A stretch of 12,652 nucleotides of DNA from Sandaracinomonas sp041180785 (GCA_041180785.1 JBEGQV010000157.1:1-12652), one strand, 5' to 3'. Counted from the first letter of the stretch, positions 1 to 8,493 are shown. The notes: a model not told the origin generated them from the letters alone. Translations and numbers: made by a program.

Positions 1-206
1 AATCGAAGTAACGTAGAAGAAAAACCTAACTCTTCACAAGATTTCACTTTATTGGCTACATAGGTTTCTGAAGCACCATTATTTCCAACTAAAATTGCAA
101 CCAAGTGTGGCGCTCTTTTTCCTGATGCCACTAATTCTTTTACTTCCTCTCCAATAGCAGCTTTCATTGATTCAGCTACCATTTTACCATCAATTATATG
201 TCCCAT
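1..206 (-). CDS. folD: FolD, methylenetetrahydrofolate dehydrogenase/cyclohydrolase (N-terminal part, cut by window edge)
   Basis: FolD is a cytoplasmic bifunctional enzyme that interconverts 5,10-methylene-, 5,10-methenyl- and 10-formyl-tetrahydrofolate, supplying one-carbon units for purine and other syntheses. Translating the minus strand from the ATG at 206 gives 68 codons that run off the left edge. They begin MGHIIDGKMVAES, the usual FolD opening (IIDGK near residue 4). They continue with HLVAILVGNNGASETYV (34-50), the substrate-site strand and loop, and with the YxxxK motif Y49-K53 (YVANK), where the family's catalytic lysine lies, followed by CEELGF (57-62). The remaining two thirds, including the Rossmann NADP-binding domain, are outside the window. 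The gene starts 14 bp after the topA stop on the same strand with no visible promoter between them, so it is probably co-transcribed with topA. No clear Shine-Dalgarno sequence precedes it. Confidence 0.94.
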   Translation of the reverse strand, partial: MGHIIDGKMVAESMKAAIGEEVKELVASGKRAPHLVAILVGNNGASETYVANKVKSCEELGFSSTLLR

Positions 207-220
207 CGTAATGTTTGTAA

Positions 221-2701
221 TTATTTCTTCTTTTTTACCGGAGCCTCATCTCCTAATTTAATACAATCTTCTAATGTTAAGGAATTAGGATCTGTACCTT
301 TTGGTATTTTCACATTTCGCTTACCTATTTGAATATAGGGTCCGTAGATGCCATTCACTACTTTTACGGAATCATTTTCAGGAAATTCTTTTAAAAACTT
401 ATTAGCTTCTAAATTTCTTTTTGCCTGAATTAACTCAATTGCTTTTTCTAAAGTAATTGAGGTTAAAGATTCACCTTTACCTAAAGAATAATATTTTCCG
501 GCATGTTTCACATAGGGGCCAAACCGTCCTTTTCCAGTAGAAATAATTTCATTTTCAAAAAATCCTAACCCTTCTGCCTCAGCAGCTTTTGCGGCTGCTG
601 TTAATACTGAAACAGCCTCATTAATTTCGATGGTAAATGGATCATAGGTATCAGGTAAACTCGTGAATGCACCATTGAACTTTATGTAGGGTCCTAATTT
701 ACCAGCACCAATCACAACTGGCGCATCTTGATAAATACCAATTTCCCTTGGAAGTCGAGGTCTACTAATCAATTTCAAGGCTTCCTCAAAGGTAATTGTA
801 TTGACGGAATGGTTTTTATCCAAATTCACAAAAGTTGGTTTTTCATCATCACCTGCTTCACCAATTTGTATAAATGGTCCAAATTTACCTATTCGAACAG
901 ATATGGGTTTACCAGAAGTTGGATCTATTCCAAGTTCTCTTGCACTTCCTACACTACTTCTTGAAACAGACTTACTATCTAAAATGGTTTGATGAAAATC
1001 TTTATAAAAATTCTTCATCATTTGGGTCCAGGATAATTTTCCTTTGGCAATATTGTCAAATTCGTCTTCCATATCGGCAGTGAATTTGTAATCAACAACA
1101 TCATCAAAATTATCCACTAAAAAATCGGTAACCAAGGTTCCAATGGGTGTTGGAAATAGCTTTGCTTTTTCCGTACCATATGTTTCTGAAGATGAAATAG
1201 CCTTAATTTCTCCATTCTTTAAAACCAATGATTTGACAACACGCTCTTTTCCATTACGATCCTCTTTTACAACATACTCACGTTTTATAATTGTTGATAT
1301 CGTAGGAGCGTAGGTAGAAGGTCGACCAATTCCTTTTTCTTCCAAAGCCTTTACCAAACTTGCTTCTGTATAACGTGCAGCAGGACGCGTAAAACGCTCA
1401 TTCGCTTTCAATTCATTTAAATCTAAGATCTGACCCACAGTTAATGGAGGTAACATATCTTGATTTTCATCTTCTTCTTCATCATCTTTTCCTTCAAGAT
1501 AAACCTTCAAAAAACCTTCAAATGCTATCACTTCACCAGTTGCGACTAATATTTCCTTAGATGTTGAAATTCCAATTTGTGCAGTGGTTCGTTCAATTTT
1601 TGCATCTGCCATTTGTGAGGCAATTGCTCTTTTCCAAATCAATTCATACAATCTTTTTTCTCTGGCATCACCGGTAATCGAATTTACCTGAAAATCAGTT
1701 GGACGAATCGCTTCGTGAGCTTCTTGAGCCGACTCATTTTTGGTTTTAAATTGCCGTGCATGATGAAAATTAGCTCCATAAGCTGATTCAATTGCAGTCT
1801 TTGCTTTATCTCTGGCTTCTTGAGATAGACTTGTTGAATCCGTTCTCATATATGATATTCGCCCAGATTCATATAATTTTTGTGCAACTGACATGGTTGT
1901 TGCTACCGCAAAACCTAATTTACGTGATGCTTCCTGTTGTAAGGTAGAAGTGGTAAATGGAGGAGCAGGTGATTTTTTCGCAGGTTTAGTTTCCAAAGAT
2001 TTAATAGAAAATTCTGCTGGTACACAAGCTTCTAAAAATGCAAAAGCCTCCTTTTCGGTATCAAAATTTTTAGGCAATTCTGCCTTCAATACCTTACCTC
2101 CCGGAAGATTAAATAAGGCATTAATTTTATAACTACCTTGCGGTACAAATCCTTCAATTTCCTTTTCCCTTTCAACAATTAATCGAACAGCAACAGATTG
2201 CACTCGACCAGCGGATAATCCTCGTTGCACTTTTGACCATAAAATGGGTGATAACTCAAAACCAATCAATCGGTCCATGATCCGTCTGGCTTGCTGAGCA
2301 TTAACCAAATCCATATCAATCGTTCGCGGATGTTGAATAGCATTTTGAATAGCCGATTTCGTAATTTCTCTAAAAACGATACGTTTTGTATCATTTTTAA
2401 GTCCTAAAGCTTCTTTTAAATGCCAAGAAATGGATTCTCCCTCACGGTCGTCGTCCGTTGCTAACCAAACTTCTTCAGACGATTTGGCAAGTGACTTTAA
2501 TTCGTTAATAACTTTTGTCTTATCAGGAGAAATAACATAAGTAGGAGTAAAATCATTTTCAATATCGATCGCTTTATCGCCTTTTGTTGGCAAATCTCGC
2601 ACATGACCAAATGAAGATTTAACAACAAAATCAGAACCCAAATAACCCTCTATGGTTTTGGCTTTTGCTGGTGACTCTACAATTACTAAATTCTTTGCCA
2701 T
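221..2701 (-). CDS. topA: DNA topoisomerase I (type IA, omega protein)
   Basis: TopA relaxes negative supercoils by single-strand passage through a covalent 5'-phosphotyrosine intermediate. The 826-residue protein opens with the TOPRIM domain: NLVIVESPAKAKTI contains the catalytic E9, and DDDREGE (83-89) supplies the acidic triad D83/D85/E87. The type IA core follows, with GLSAGRVQSVAVRLIVERE (161-179) and the active-site Y284 in RISYMRTDST (281-290), with R286 beside it. PTPIGTLVTDFL lies near 517-528. An acidic patch (DDEEEDENQD, 406-415) precedes a conserved block at 432-470. After about residue 590 there are four G-x-x-G-P-F/Y repeats (605, 667, 725 and 784), the Toprim C-terminal repeat type, and a basic tail KKKK. 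Only two cysteines occur (226 and 813), so the tetracysteine zinc ribbons of the E. coli enzyme are absent. Length fits the family. The ATG at 2701 gives the canonical N-terminus. It is followed closely by folD. Confidence 0.98.
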   Translation of the reverse strand: MAKNLVIVESPAKAKTIEGYLGSDFVVKSSFGHVRDLPTKGDKAIDIENDFTPTYVISPDKTKVINELKSLAKSSEEVWLATDDDREGESISWHLKEALGLKNDTKRIVFREITKSAIQNAIQHPRTIDMDLVNAQQARRIMDRLIGFELSPILWSKVQRGLSAGRVQSVAVRLIVEREKEIEGFVPQGSYKINALFNLPGGKVLKAELPKNFDTEKEAFAFLEACVPAEFSIKSLETKPAKKSPAPPFTTSTLQQEASRKLGFAVATTMSVAQKLYESGRISYMRTDSTSLSQEARDKAKTAIESAYGANFHHARQFKTKNESAQEAHEAIRPTDFQVNSITGDAREKRLYELIWKRAIASQMADAKIERTTAQIGISTSKEILVATGEVIAFEGFLKVYLEGKDDEEEDENQDMLPPLTVGQILDLNELKANERFTRPAARYTEASLVKALEEKGIGRPSTYAPTISTIIKREYVVKEDRNGKERVVKSLVLKNGEIKAISSSETYGTEKAKLFPTPIGTLVTDFLVDNFDDVVDYKFTADMEDEFDNIAKGKLSWTQMMKNFYKDFHQTILDSKSVSRSSVGSARELGIDPTSGKPISVRIGKFGPFIQIGEAGDDEKPTFVNLDKNHSVNTITFEEALKLISRPRLPREIGIYQDAPVVIGAGKLGPYIKFNGAFTSLPDTYDPFTIEINEAVSVLTAAAKAAEAEGLGFFENEIISTGKGRFGPYVKHAGKYYSLGKGESLTSITLEKAIELIQAKRNLEANKFLKEFPENDSVKVVNGIYGPYIQIGKRNVKIPKGTDPNSLTLEDCIKLGDEAPVKKKK

Positions 2702-2737
2702 TCTCTCAGATTTTCAAAAAAAATTAAAACGGGACTT

Positions 2738-2766
2738 CAAATATAAGTCTAATTACACAAATGCAA
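2738..2766 (-). promoter_or_regulatory. Predicted Bacteroidota-type promoter of topA-folD
   Basis: On the minus strand TATATTTG (2745-2738) matches the Bacteroidota -7 element TAnnTTTG exactly. A TTG (2766-2764) lies 18 bp upstream as a -33 element. Expected initiation is near 2731, giving a leader of about 30 nt before the topA ATG. The call rests on consensus matching only. Confidence 0.6.
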
Positions 2767-2806
2767 GTATTAATTTTAAGAAAGCAGAAAAAAATCAGGT
2801 TTTTGA

Positions 2807-5104
2807 TTAATCGATCACATTCCCTACACGAATACGTGCATTGATATTGATACGCAATCCAATGTAATTAAATTTACCATTGGTGAAATTTGCAATTCCC
2901 TCTAATCGAAATACTTTAAATACGCCATCTAGTCCATATCCAATTTCATTATATATGAGATTTTGATTTTTTAGCAAGACCACATTCGCGATTAACAATT
3001 CCTTCATATAGGCCTTTTTAGTTCCCAGTAGAGGTTTTAACCATAAATTGGAAAATTGCGAAATAGATAAGGCTTCTAAATAGGCACCACTCGTGCTGTA
3101 GGTGTAATGACTCACATTTAAACGTTGATTTGCACCCGAAGTGATGTTTTGGTAGTATCCAACTAATCGATGGGATGCCAAACTTTCCCCAGTCATCAAC
3201 AAATTATAATTTCCATTAAAATGCTTATAATCGATAAAATAGGAAGGAGCATTTCCTATAAAAGTCCCCGTATTAATTTGCAAACCTGTTTTTATCCAAG
3301 GGGAAAATTCAAAATTGTGTATGTATGAAAATTCGATATGGTGAAATTGTGTACTTGAATTAGCTACATTTGGCCAACCTGCACGGTATTTAAATAGCAG
3401 TAGAGGAGAGGAACCCAATTCCACTTTTCGCTCATTGTTGATAAACGTGTAATTCAGAAAGGGTCTAAATCCCAAATGCAAAGTTGTTGTAAAAGCATCA
3501 TGAGTTTGAAAACCTTCCTTTGCATATTCATTGTTTGTCGGGTTATTAGAAGTAAAATCACGATTCAAATAATTAATCCAATAATAGGACGTAATGTTAT
3601 CCATCTGCATTCTCGTAGCATATTCAAGCCAGGTTTTAACAAAAAACTTACTCGAGTATTTCTTGTTAAGGTATAAACTCAAAAACTGCTTTCGGTAAAT
3701 TTTCATCTGGTTATTTTTCAGCAGTAGAGTAGATAAACTATTCATTTCGGGAGAAATTGAAACTTCCGAATTGTATTGTTGAATGTAATCGCCACCTGTT
3801 AGGTTTGCCTCCAAATCATCTGTTTTATAGCGTAATTTAAGATAACCCGTATTTCGATTCAGTCCGTACGAACGTCTTCCCATGCCTTCTAATTCTAAGA
3901 AATGGTATCTCGACCACCGTTTGCGAAATACTAATCCTGTTGCTGCAACAAAACCTTCTGCTGTATTATAATTTGAATCAAATAAAGGCGATTTGTAATA
4001 CATCTCGAAAGGATAAAAATCATTTTGGCGTTCGCCAAAATAAAATGATTTACTAAAAATAAAATGGTGAAATTTCAATTTAGTCTTTTTCAAATCGTCG
4101 TATTCGACGATTTGATTTGTTGTTTGATCAAAATCATTATTAAAAAACAATTCATTTTGCGTTTGATTTTGTAAATAATTGGGGGCAAAAGCGATGGAAT
4201 CGATGGTTACAACACCCGTTTCTAATCGTTGTTTCCATTTCTGAATCATGGAATCATGCAACGTTCCTAGCAATTGCGAAACAAAAATTTCGTCAAAAAC
4301 GCGCTCGGCAATATTTAATTTTTCAGTAAAGACCTGCGGTTCTTCTGCTATTTTCTGAAAAGGTTGATCTTGAATTTCTGAAATAATGGCTTCTTGTATT
4401 TCGTATTCACCATTATTTCCCAATACACCACCTTTCACTTTAAAATTTCCAAGTTTAGGCAACCACTTTCCTAAGGAAAATTGATAGGCTAATTGTATAT
4501 CATAATCAATCGCATCAGAAGACACCTTTGCATCAAAATGAACCAAATACCCTGTTTCAGAAATCACAAATTTCCCTTTAAATAGTCTATCTGTATTAAA
4601 ATTAGGCGTAAAATCAAAGATAAAGCAATGCTGCTGTTGAACAAGCGTGTCTTTTACGTAATTGGTTTGGTAATAATAATCCGAAAAGTAATTAAAAGGT
4701 GAAACACAAGAAGGACCCACTAAATCTTGATAAAAATCTGGCCAAAAGAAGGAGGTTGGTTTTCCGTTTTTTTTGTTCATCAATTCAAACTTTTCTACCA
4801 ATTGTTTGGTTTGATTTAATGATTTGATAGTTACCCAATTGGTCGATTTTTGACCATACCATTTATTTACAATGATTCCCTCACTGTTTGAAAGTCTTTT
4901 TTGTCCTATTTCTAACAATTGATTAAATCTTCCTTTTTCGGTTATTTCTGCCCGAAAGGCATAATTTTTTAGTTGAGAAGATTTATATGGGGCATTTTTA
5001 CAAATAATTTTGAATACTGAATCAGCAACCAACTTTTGAGAAAAAGCTTCAGAAGTTGACAAAGTGCAAAAACAAATCAAAAAAAGGATGTATATTTTTT
5101 TCAA
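2807..5104 (-). CDS. Secreted DUF5686-family protein, likely outer-membrane beta-barrel
   Basis: Function is unknown. DUF5686 proteins are common in Bacteroidota and thought to be outer-membrane associated, often with an N-terminal carboxypeptidase-regulatory-like domain. From a TTG at 5104 the product is 765 residues and begins KKIYILFLICFCTLSTSEAFSQ, a convincing signal peptide cleaved near residue 22. No regulatory-like domain follows; the mature protein starts directly at ADSVFKIICKNAPYK. Family-like blocks are WPDFYQDLVGPSCVSPFNYFSDYYY (from 121), RLFKGKFVISETGYLVHFDAK (173-193) and a W-containing segment near 213. NTAEGF (380-385) marks the start of a long C-terminal half rich in alternating aromatic and polar strands, with FIDYKHFNGN (623-632) and GYGLDGVFKVF (722-732), suggesting a beta-barrel. 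The reading frame stays open to an upstream TTG at 5143, but starting there would put 13 extra residues before the signal peptide. There is no ATG until codon 109. It is divergent from acn and resembles the partial gene at 11445-12652. Confidence 0.82.
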   Translation of the reverse strand: MKKIYILFLICFCTLSTSEAFSQKLVADSVFKIICKNAPYKSSQLKNYAFRAEITEKGRFNQLLEIGQKRLSNSEGIIVNKWYGQKSTNWVTIKSLNQTKQLVEKFELMNKKNGKPTSFFWPDFYQDLVGPSCVSPFNYFSDYYYQTNYVKDTLVQQQHCFIFDFTPNFNTDRLFKGKFVISETGYLVHFDAKVSSDAIDYDIQLAYQFSLGKWLPKLGNFKVKGGVLGNNGEYEIQEAIISEIQDQPFQKIAEEPQVFTEKLNIAERVFDEIFVSQLLGTLHDSMIQKWKQRLETGVVTIDSIAFAPNYLQNQTQNELFFNNDFDQTTNQIVEYDDLKKTKLKFHHFIFSKSFYFGERQNDFYPFEMYYKSPLFDSNYNTAEGFVAATGLVFRKRWSRYHFLELEGMGRRSYGLNRNTGYLKLRYKTDDLEANLTGGDYIQQYNSEVSISPEMNSLSTLLLKNNQMKIYRKQFLSLYLNKKYSSKFFVKTWLEYATRMQMDNITSYYWINYLNRDFTSNNPTNNEYAKEGFQTHDAFTTTLHLGFRPFLNYTFINNERKVELGSSPLLLFKYRAGWPNVANSSTQFHHIEFSYIHNFEFSPWIKTGLQINTGTFIGNAPSYFIDYKHFNGNYNLLMTGESLASHRLVGYYQNITSGANQRLNVSHYTYSTSGAYLEALSISQFSNLWLKPLLGTKKAYMKELLIANVVLLKNQNLIYNEIGYGLDGVFKVFRLEGIANFTNGKFNYIGLRININARIRVGNVID

Positions 5105-5171
5105 GCAGTAAATCAGATAAATCTTTGCAGAAAATATGCACAAAAAAAGTCAAAATTTGCCAAGAATCTAT

Positions 5172-5179
5172 TATTTTTG
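5172..5179 (+). promoter_or_regulatory. Predicted -7 element of the acn promoter in the divergent intergenic region
   Basis: TATTTTTG is an exact TAnnTTTG match 29 bp before the acn ATG, predicting a leader of roughly 23 nt. The nearest upstream TTTG (5156-5159) is only 12 bp away, too close for the usual -33 spacing, so the upstream element is weak or absent. The 104-bp region 5105-5208 must also contain the promoter for the divergent DUF5686 gene, for which I see no good consensus match. Confidence 0.45.
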
Positions 5180-5208
5180 CGGACAATTTTATAAAAACGA
5201 TATTTCTC

Positions 5209-7473
5209 ATGGCCTTTGACATTGAAATGATTAAAGCGGTTTATGAAAGAATGCCCGCACGAGTAGAAGCTGCTAGAAAGCTTGTGGGTAAACCGCTGAC
5301 CTTAACTGAAAAGATTCTTTACAGTCACCTTTGGGAGGGTACACCTTCATCTACATTTACAAGAGGAGCTTCTTATGTAGATTTTGCACCAGACAGAGTT
5401 GCGATGCAAGACGCAACTGCACAAATGGCATTATTGCAATTTATGCAAGCTGGTCGTCCAAAAGTTGCCGTACCTTCAACCGTACACTGTGATCACTTAA
5501 TTGAGGCAAAAGTTAGTTCAAACACAGATTTGGCCGTAGCTGTAGATAAAAATAAAGAAGTTTACGAATTCCTTTCATCTGTTTCTGATAAATATGGTAT
5601 CGGTTTCTGGAAACCAGGAGCTGGTATTATTCACCAAGTGGTGTTGGAAAATTATGCATTCCCGGGTGGAATGATGATTGGGACTGACTCACATACCGTA
5701 AATGCAGGTGGATTGGGAATGATTGCCATTGGAGTGGGTGGTGCTGATGCATGTGATGTTATGGCAGGATTAGCTTGGGAATTGAAGTTCCCTAAGTTAA
5801 TTGGTGTGAAATTAACAGGTAAATTAAACGGTTGGACATCAGCAAAAGACGTAATTCTTAAAGTTGCTGGTATTTTAACAGTTAAAGGAGGTACAGGTTG
5901 TGTGGTTGAATATTTCGGAGAAGGCGCTACCTCTATGTCATGTACTGGGAAAGGAACAATCTGTAACATGGGTGCTGAAATTGGAGCAACTACTTCAACT
6001 TTTGGTTACGATGATTCGATGGCTCGTTACTTGCAATCAACAGGACGTGCAGATGTTGCTGAATTAGCTAATGGAGTTAAAGAACATTTAACAGCTGACC
6101 CAGAGGTTTATGCAAATCCAGAAGCATACTTCGATCAAGTGATTGAAATCGATTTAGATACATTAGAACCGCACTTAAATGGTCCATTTACACCAGATTT
6201 AGCTACTCCAATCTCTAAAATGAAGGAATTGGCAGAAAAGAATGGTTGGCCAACCAAAGTAGAAGTAGGTTTAATCGGTTCTTGTACAAACTCTTCTTAC
6301 GAGGATATTGCACGTGCCGCATCTTTAGCAAAACAAGTAGCAGCAAAAGGTTTAAAAACAAAAGCCCAATTTACCATTACTCCAGGTTCTGAGCTGGTAA
6401 GGTATACGATTGAAAGAGATGGTTTAATTGATACATTTAATACCATTGGTGCAACTGTATTTTCAAATGCATGTGGACCATGTATCGGTCAGTGGGCGCG
6501 TCCAGGTGCTGAAAAAGGAGAGAAGAACACCATTGTACACTCATTCAATAGAAACTTTGCCAAAAGAGCGGATGGAAATCCGAACACCTATGCATTTGTT
6601 GCATCGCCAGAATTAGTAACAGCACTAGCAATCGCAGGTGATTTAACTTTTAACCCAATTACAGATACCTTAACCAATGAAAAAGGTGAACAAGTGAAGT
6701 TAGAAGCTCCAAGTGGGGATGAATTACCAAAGCAAGGATTTGCAGCAGAAGATGCCGGATACCAGGCACCTGCTGAAGATGGTTCTGCTGTTCAAGTAAA
6801 AGTTTCTCCAACATCAGATCGTTTACAATTGTTAGATCCATTTGCAGCTTGGGAGGGAACTGATTTAACAGGATTAAAATTATTAATTAAAGCAAAGGGT
6901 AAATGTACTACTGACCATATCTCAATGGCAGGTCCTTGGTTGAAATACCGTGGTCACTTAGATAACATTTCAAACAACATGTTAATTGGAGCGGTAAACT
7001 TCTTCAACGACAAAACAGATAATGTTAAAAATCAATTATCAGGTGAATATGGTGCAGTTCCAGCAACTCAAAGAGCTTACAAATCTGCTGGTATAGGAAC
7101 AATCGTTGTAGGTGACACAAATTACGGAGAAGGCTCTTCTCGTGAGCATGCAGCGATGGAACCACGTCATTTAGGTGTTCGTGCCGTATTAGTAAAATCA
7201 TTTGCTCGTATTCACGAAACCAACTTGAAAAAACAAGGTATGTTGGCTTTAACCTTTGCAAATGAGGCTGACTATGATAAAATTCAAGAAGACGATACTT
7301 TTAGCATTTTAGGTTTACAAGGATTTTCCCCTGATAAAGCTTTAACAATCGAATTAACACATAAAGATGGATCTAAAGATTCATTCTCAGTAAATCATTC
7401 ATACAATGCACAACAAATTGAATGGTTTAAAGCTGGTGGTGCCCTTAACATCATTAGAGCTTCTGTAAAATAA
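5209..7473 (+). CDS. acn: Aconitate hydratase, mitochondrial-type
   Basis: Aconitase isomerises citrate to isocitrate through cis-aconitate in the cytoplasmic TCA cycle, using a [4Fe-4S] cluster. The 754-residue product carries the three cluster cysteines C359 (GSCTNSS) and C422/C425 (NACGPC). Active-site blocks are VHCDHL (92-97), GTDSHT (158-163) and GEGSSREHAAMEPRHLG (640-656), which contains the S644/R645 region. The swivelling C-terminal domain begins around 530. KCTTDHISMAGPWLKYRGHL (565-584) and KSFARIHETNLKKQG (663-677) closely resemble mitochondrial ACO2 as I recall it. The length also fits that subgroup rather than the longer E. coli AcnA (about 890 residues) or AcnB. Such mitochondrial-like aconitases are known from Bacteroides. 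The start is the ATG at 5209. The frame is open 51 codons further upstream, but that stretch is Lys/Ser-rich, unlike the family, and overlaps both the promoter and the opposite gene. It is followed by prs, 71 bp downstream. Confidence 0.97.
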   Translation: MAFDIEMIKAVYERMPARVEAARKLVGKPLTLTEKILYSHLWEGTPSSTFTRGASYVDFAPDRVAMQDATAQMALLQFMQAGRPKVAVPSTVHCDHLIEAKVSSNTDLAVAVDKNKEVYEFLSSVSDKYGIGFWKPGAGIIHQVVLENYAFPGGMMIGTDSHTVNAGGLGMIAIGVGGADACDVMAGLAWELKFPKLIGVKLTGKLNGWTSAKDVILKVAGILTVKGGTGCVVEYFGEGATSMSCTGKGTICNMGAEIGATTSTFGYDDSMARYLQSTGRADVAELANGVKEHLTADPEVYANPEAYFDQVIEIDLDTLEPHLNGPFTPDLATPISKMKELAEKNGWPTKVEVGLIGSCTNSSYEDIARAASLAKQVAAKGLKTKAQFTITPGSELVRYTIERDGLIDTFNTIGATVFSNACGPCIGQWARPGAEKGEKNTIVHSFNRNFAKRADGNPNTYAFVASPELVTALAIAGDLTFNPITDTLTNEKGEQVKLEAPSGDELPKQGFAAEDAGYQAPAEDGSAVQVKVSPTSDRLQLLDPFAAWEGTDLTGLKLLIKAKGKCTTDHISMAGPWLKYRGHLDNISNNMLIGAVNFFNDKTDNVKNQLSGEYGAVPATQRAYKSAGIGTIVVGDTNYGEGSSREHAAMEPRHLGVRAVLVKSFARIHETNLKKQGMLALTFANEADYDKIQEDDTFSILGLQGFSPDKALTIELTHKDGSKDSFSVNHSYNAQQIEWFKAGGALNIIRASVK

Positions 7474-7475
7474 TA

Positions 7476-7507
7476 TTTGTAGTTAAGGCGTGAAATTTGT
7501 AATTTTG
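7476..7507 (+). promoter_or_regulatory. Predicted Bacteroidota-type promoter of prs
   Basis: TTTG (7476-7479), 20 bp and TAATTTTG (7500-7507) give a full match to the TTTG / TAnnTTTG pattern, starting two bases after the acn stop codon. The predicted leader to the prs ATG is about 31 nt. The best consensus promoter in the window, it suggests prs-rplY is transcribed independently of acn, with or without readthrough. Confidence 0.68.
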
Positions 7508-7514
7508 CGCCTTA
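7484..7514. repeat. Inverted repeat overlapping the prs promoter
   Basis: TAAGGCG (7484-7490) and CGCCTTA (7508-7514) form a perfect 7-bp inverted repeat with a 17-bp centre that contains the -7 element. It is GC-rich against an AT-rich background. It could be an operator for a dimeric regulator, or the stem of a weak acn terminator; the downstream T-run is interrupted (TTTCTT), so termination would be poor. Confidence 0.45.
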
Positions 7515-7544
7515 TTTCTTAAAAACCCTAGCATCTACAACAAC

Positions 7545-8486
7545 ATGGCCGCAATTAATGCCGTAAAAATTTTTTCTGGTTCAGCCTCTCAATATTTAGC
7601 CAAAGATATTGCCAAATATTATGGTAAAGATTTAGGAGCTGTCTCTACGTTACGTTTCTCTGATGGAGAAATGTCGCCAAGTTTCGATGAATCAGTTCGT
7701 GGATGTGACGTTTTTATCATTCAATCAACATTTCCAACAGCCGACAATTTAATGGAGTTGTTGTTAATGATTGATGCAGCACGCAGAGCTTCTGCACACT
7801 ATGTGACAGCAGTTATTCCGTATTTTGGCTATTCACGCCAAGATCGTAAAGATCGCCCAAGAGTTGGTATCGGTGCAAAATTAATTGCAAATTTATTAAC
7901 AGCAGCAGGTGCTGATCGTTTAATGACAATTGATTTACATGCCGGACAAATTCAGGGCTTTATGGACTTCCCAGTAGATCATTTGGAAGGAAATGCAATT
8001 TTCGTTCCTTACTTAAAATCCTTAAACTTAGAAAATATTGTATTTGCTTCACCTGACGTAGGGGGTGTGGTAAGAACTCGCAACATGGCCAAATTCTTTA
8101 ATGCAGAAATGGTTATTTGTGATAAGCACCGTAAACGTGCGAATGAAGTAGCTTCCATGCAATTAATTGGTAACGTAGAAGGTGCTGATGTTATTTTGGT
8201 CGATGATTTAATTGATACCGGTGGAACGTTATGTAAAGCTGCGCAATTAATCATGGACAAAGGTGCAAAATCTGTACGTGCAGTGGTAACTCACCCAGTA
8301 CTATCAGGTAATGCCTACGAAAATATCTCAAATTCTGTTTTAACGGAGTTATTGGTTACAGACACCATTCCTCAAAAACAAGCTTGTGATAAAATTAAAG
8401 TTCTTTCTGTTGCTGAATTATTTGCAAAGGCAATCGGAAGAATCAGAGATCATGAATCTATCAGTTCATTATTTATAAAGTATTAA
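7545..8486 (+). CDS. prs: Ribose-phosphate pyrophosphokinase (PRPP synthetase)
   Basis: Prs transfers pyrophosphate from ATP to ribose 5-phosphate, making PRPP for purine, pyrimidine, NAD, histidine and tryptophan synthesis in the cytoplasm. The 313-residue length is typical of class I enzymes. The N-terminal half has FSDGEMSPSFDESVRG (38-53) and YFGYSRQDRKDRPR (93-106), the ATP-binding flexible region. The metal-binding histidine H132 is in DLHAGQIQGF (130-139). SPDVGGVVR (169-177) and the catalytic K194/R196 in CDKHRKR follow. VILVDDLIDTGGT (216-228) is the PRPP/ribose-5-phosphate binding loop. The ATG at 7545 gives the normal N-terminus. It has a consensus promoter of its own in the gap after acn, and rplY follows 58 bp downstream, a prs-rplY (ctc) order found in many bacteria. 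Confidence 0.98.
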   Translation: MAAINAVKIFSGSASQYLAKDIAKYYGKDLGAVSTLRFSDGEMSPSFDESVRGCDVFIIQSTFPTADNLMELLLMIDAARRASAHYVTAVIPYFGYSRQDRKDRPRVGIGAKLIANLLTAAGADRLMTIDLHAGQIQGFMDFPVDHLEGNAIFVPYLKSLNLENIVFASPDVGGVVRTRNMAKFFNAEMVICDKHRKRANEVASMQLIGNVEGADVILVDDLIDTGGTLCKAAQLIMDKGAKSVRAVVTHPVLSGNAYENISNSVLTELLVTDTIPQKQACDKIKVLSVAELFAKAIGRIRDHESISSLFIKY

Positions 8487-8493
8487 TTTAAAC

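Noticed and set aside
2793..2808. Weak terminator-like hairpin at the end of the DUF5686 gene (AATCA/TGATT followed by a U-tract on the minus strand)
   Set aside because: The stem has only 5 bp with one G-C pair and overlaps the stop codon; too weak to call, although the 7-T run after it is suggestive.
5056..5208. 51-codon in-frame N-terminal extension of aconitase
   Set aside because: It is Lys/Ser/Cys-rich, does not resemble aconitase N-termini, covers the TATTTTTG promoter box, and runs antisense over the signal-peptide region of the opposite gene. The ATG at 5209 gives the family's normal N-terminus.
5652..5969. Antisense open frame of 105 codons inside acn
   Set aside because: It is a shadow of the strongly coding plus strand; its composition (Pro/Thr/Ile-rich) follows from the opposing reading frame and no family is recognisable.
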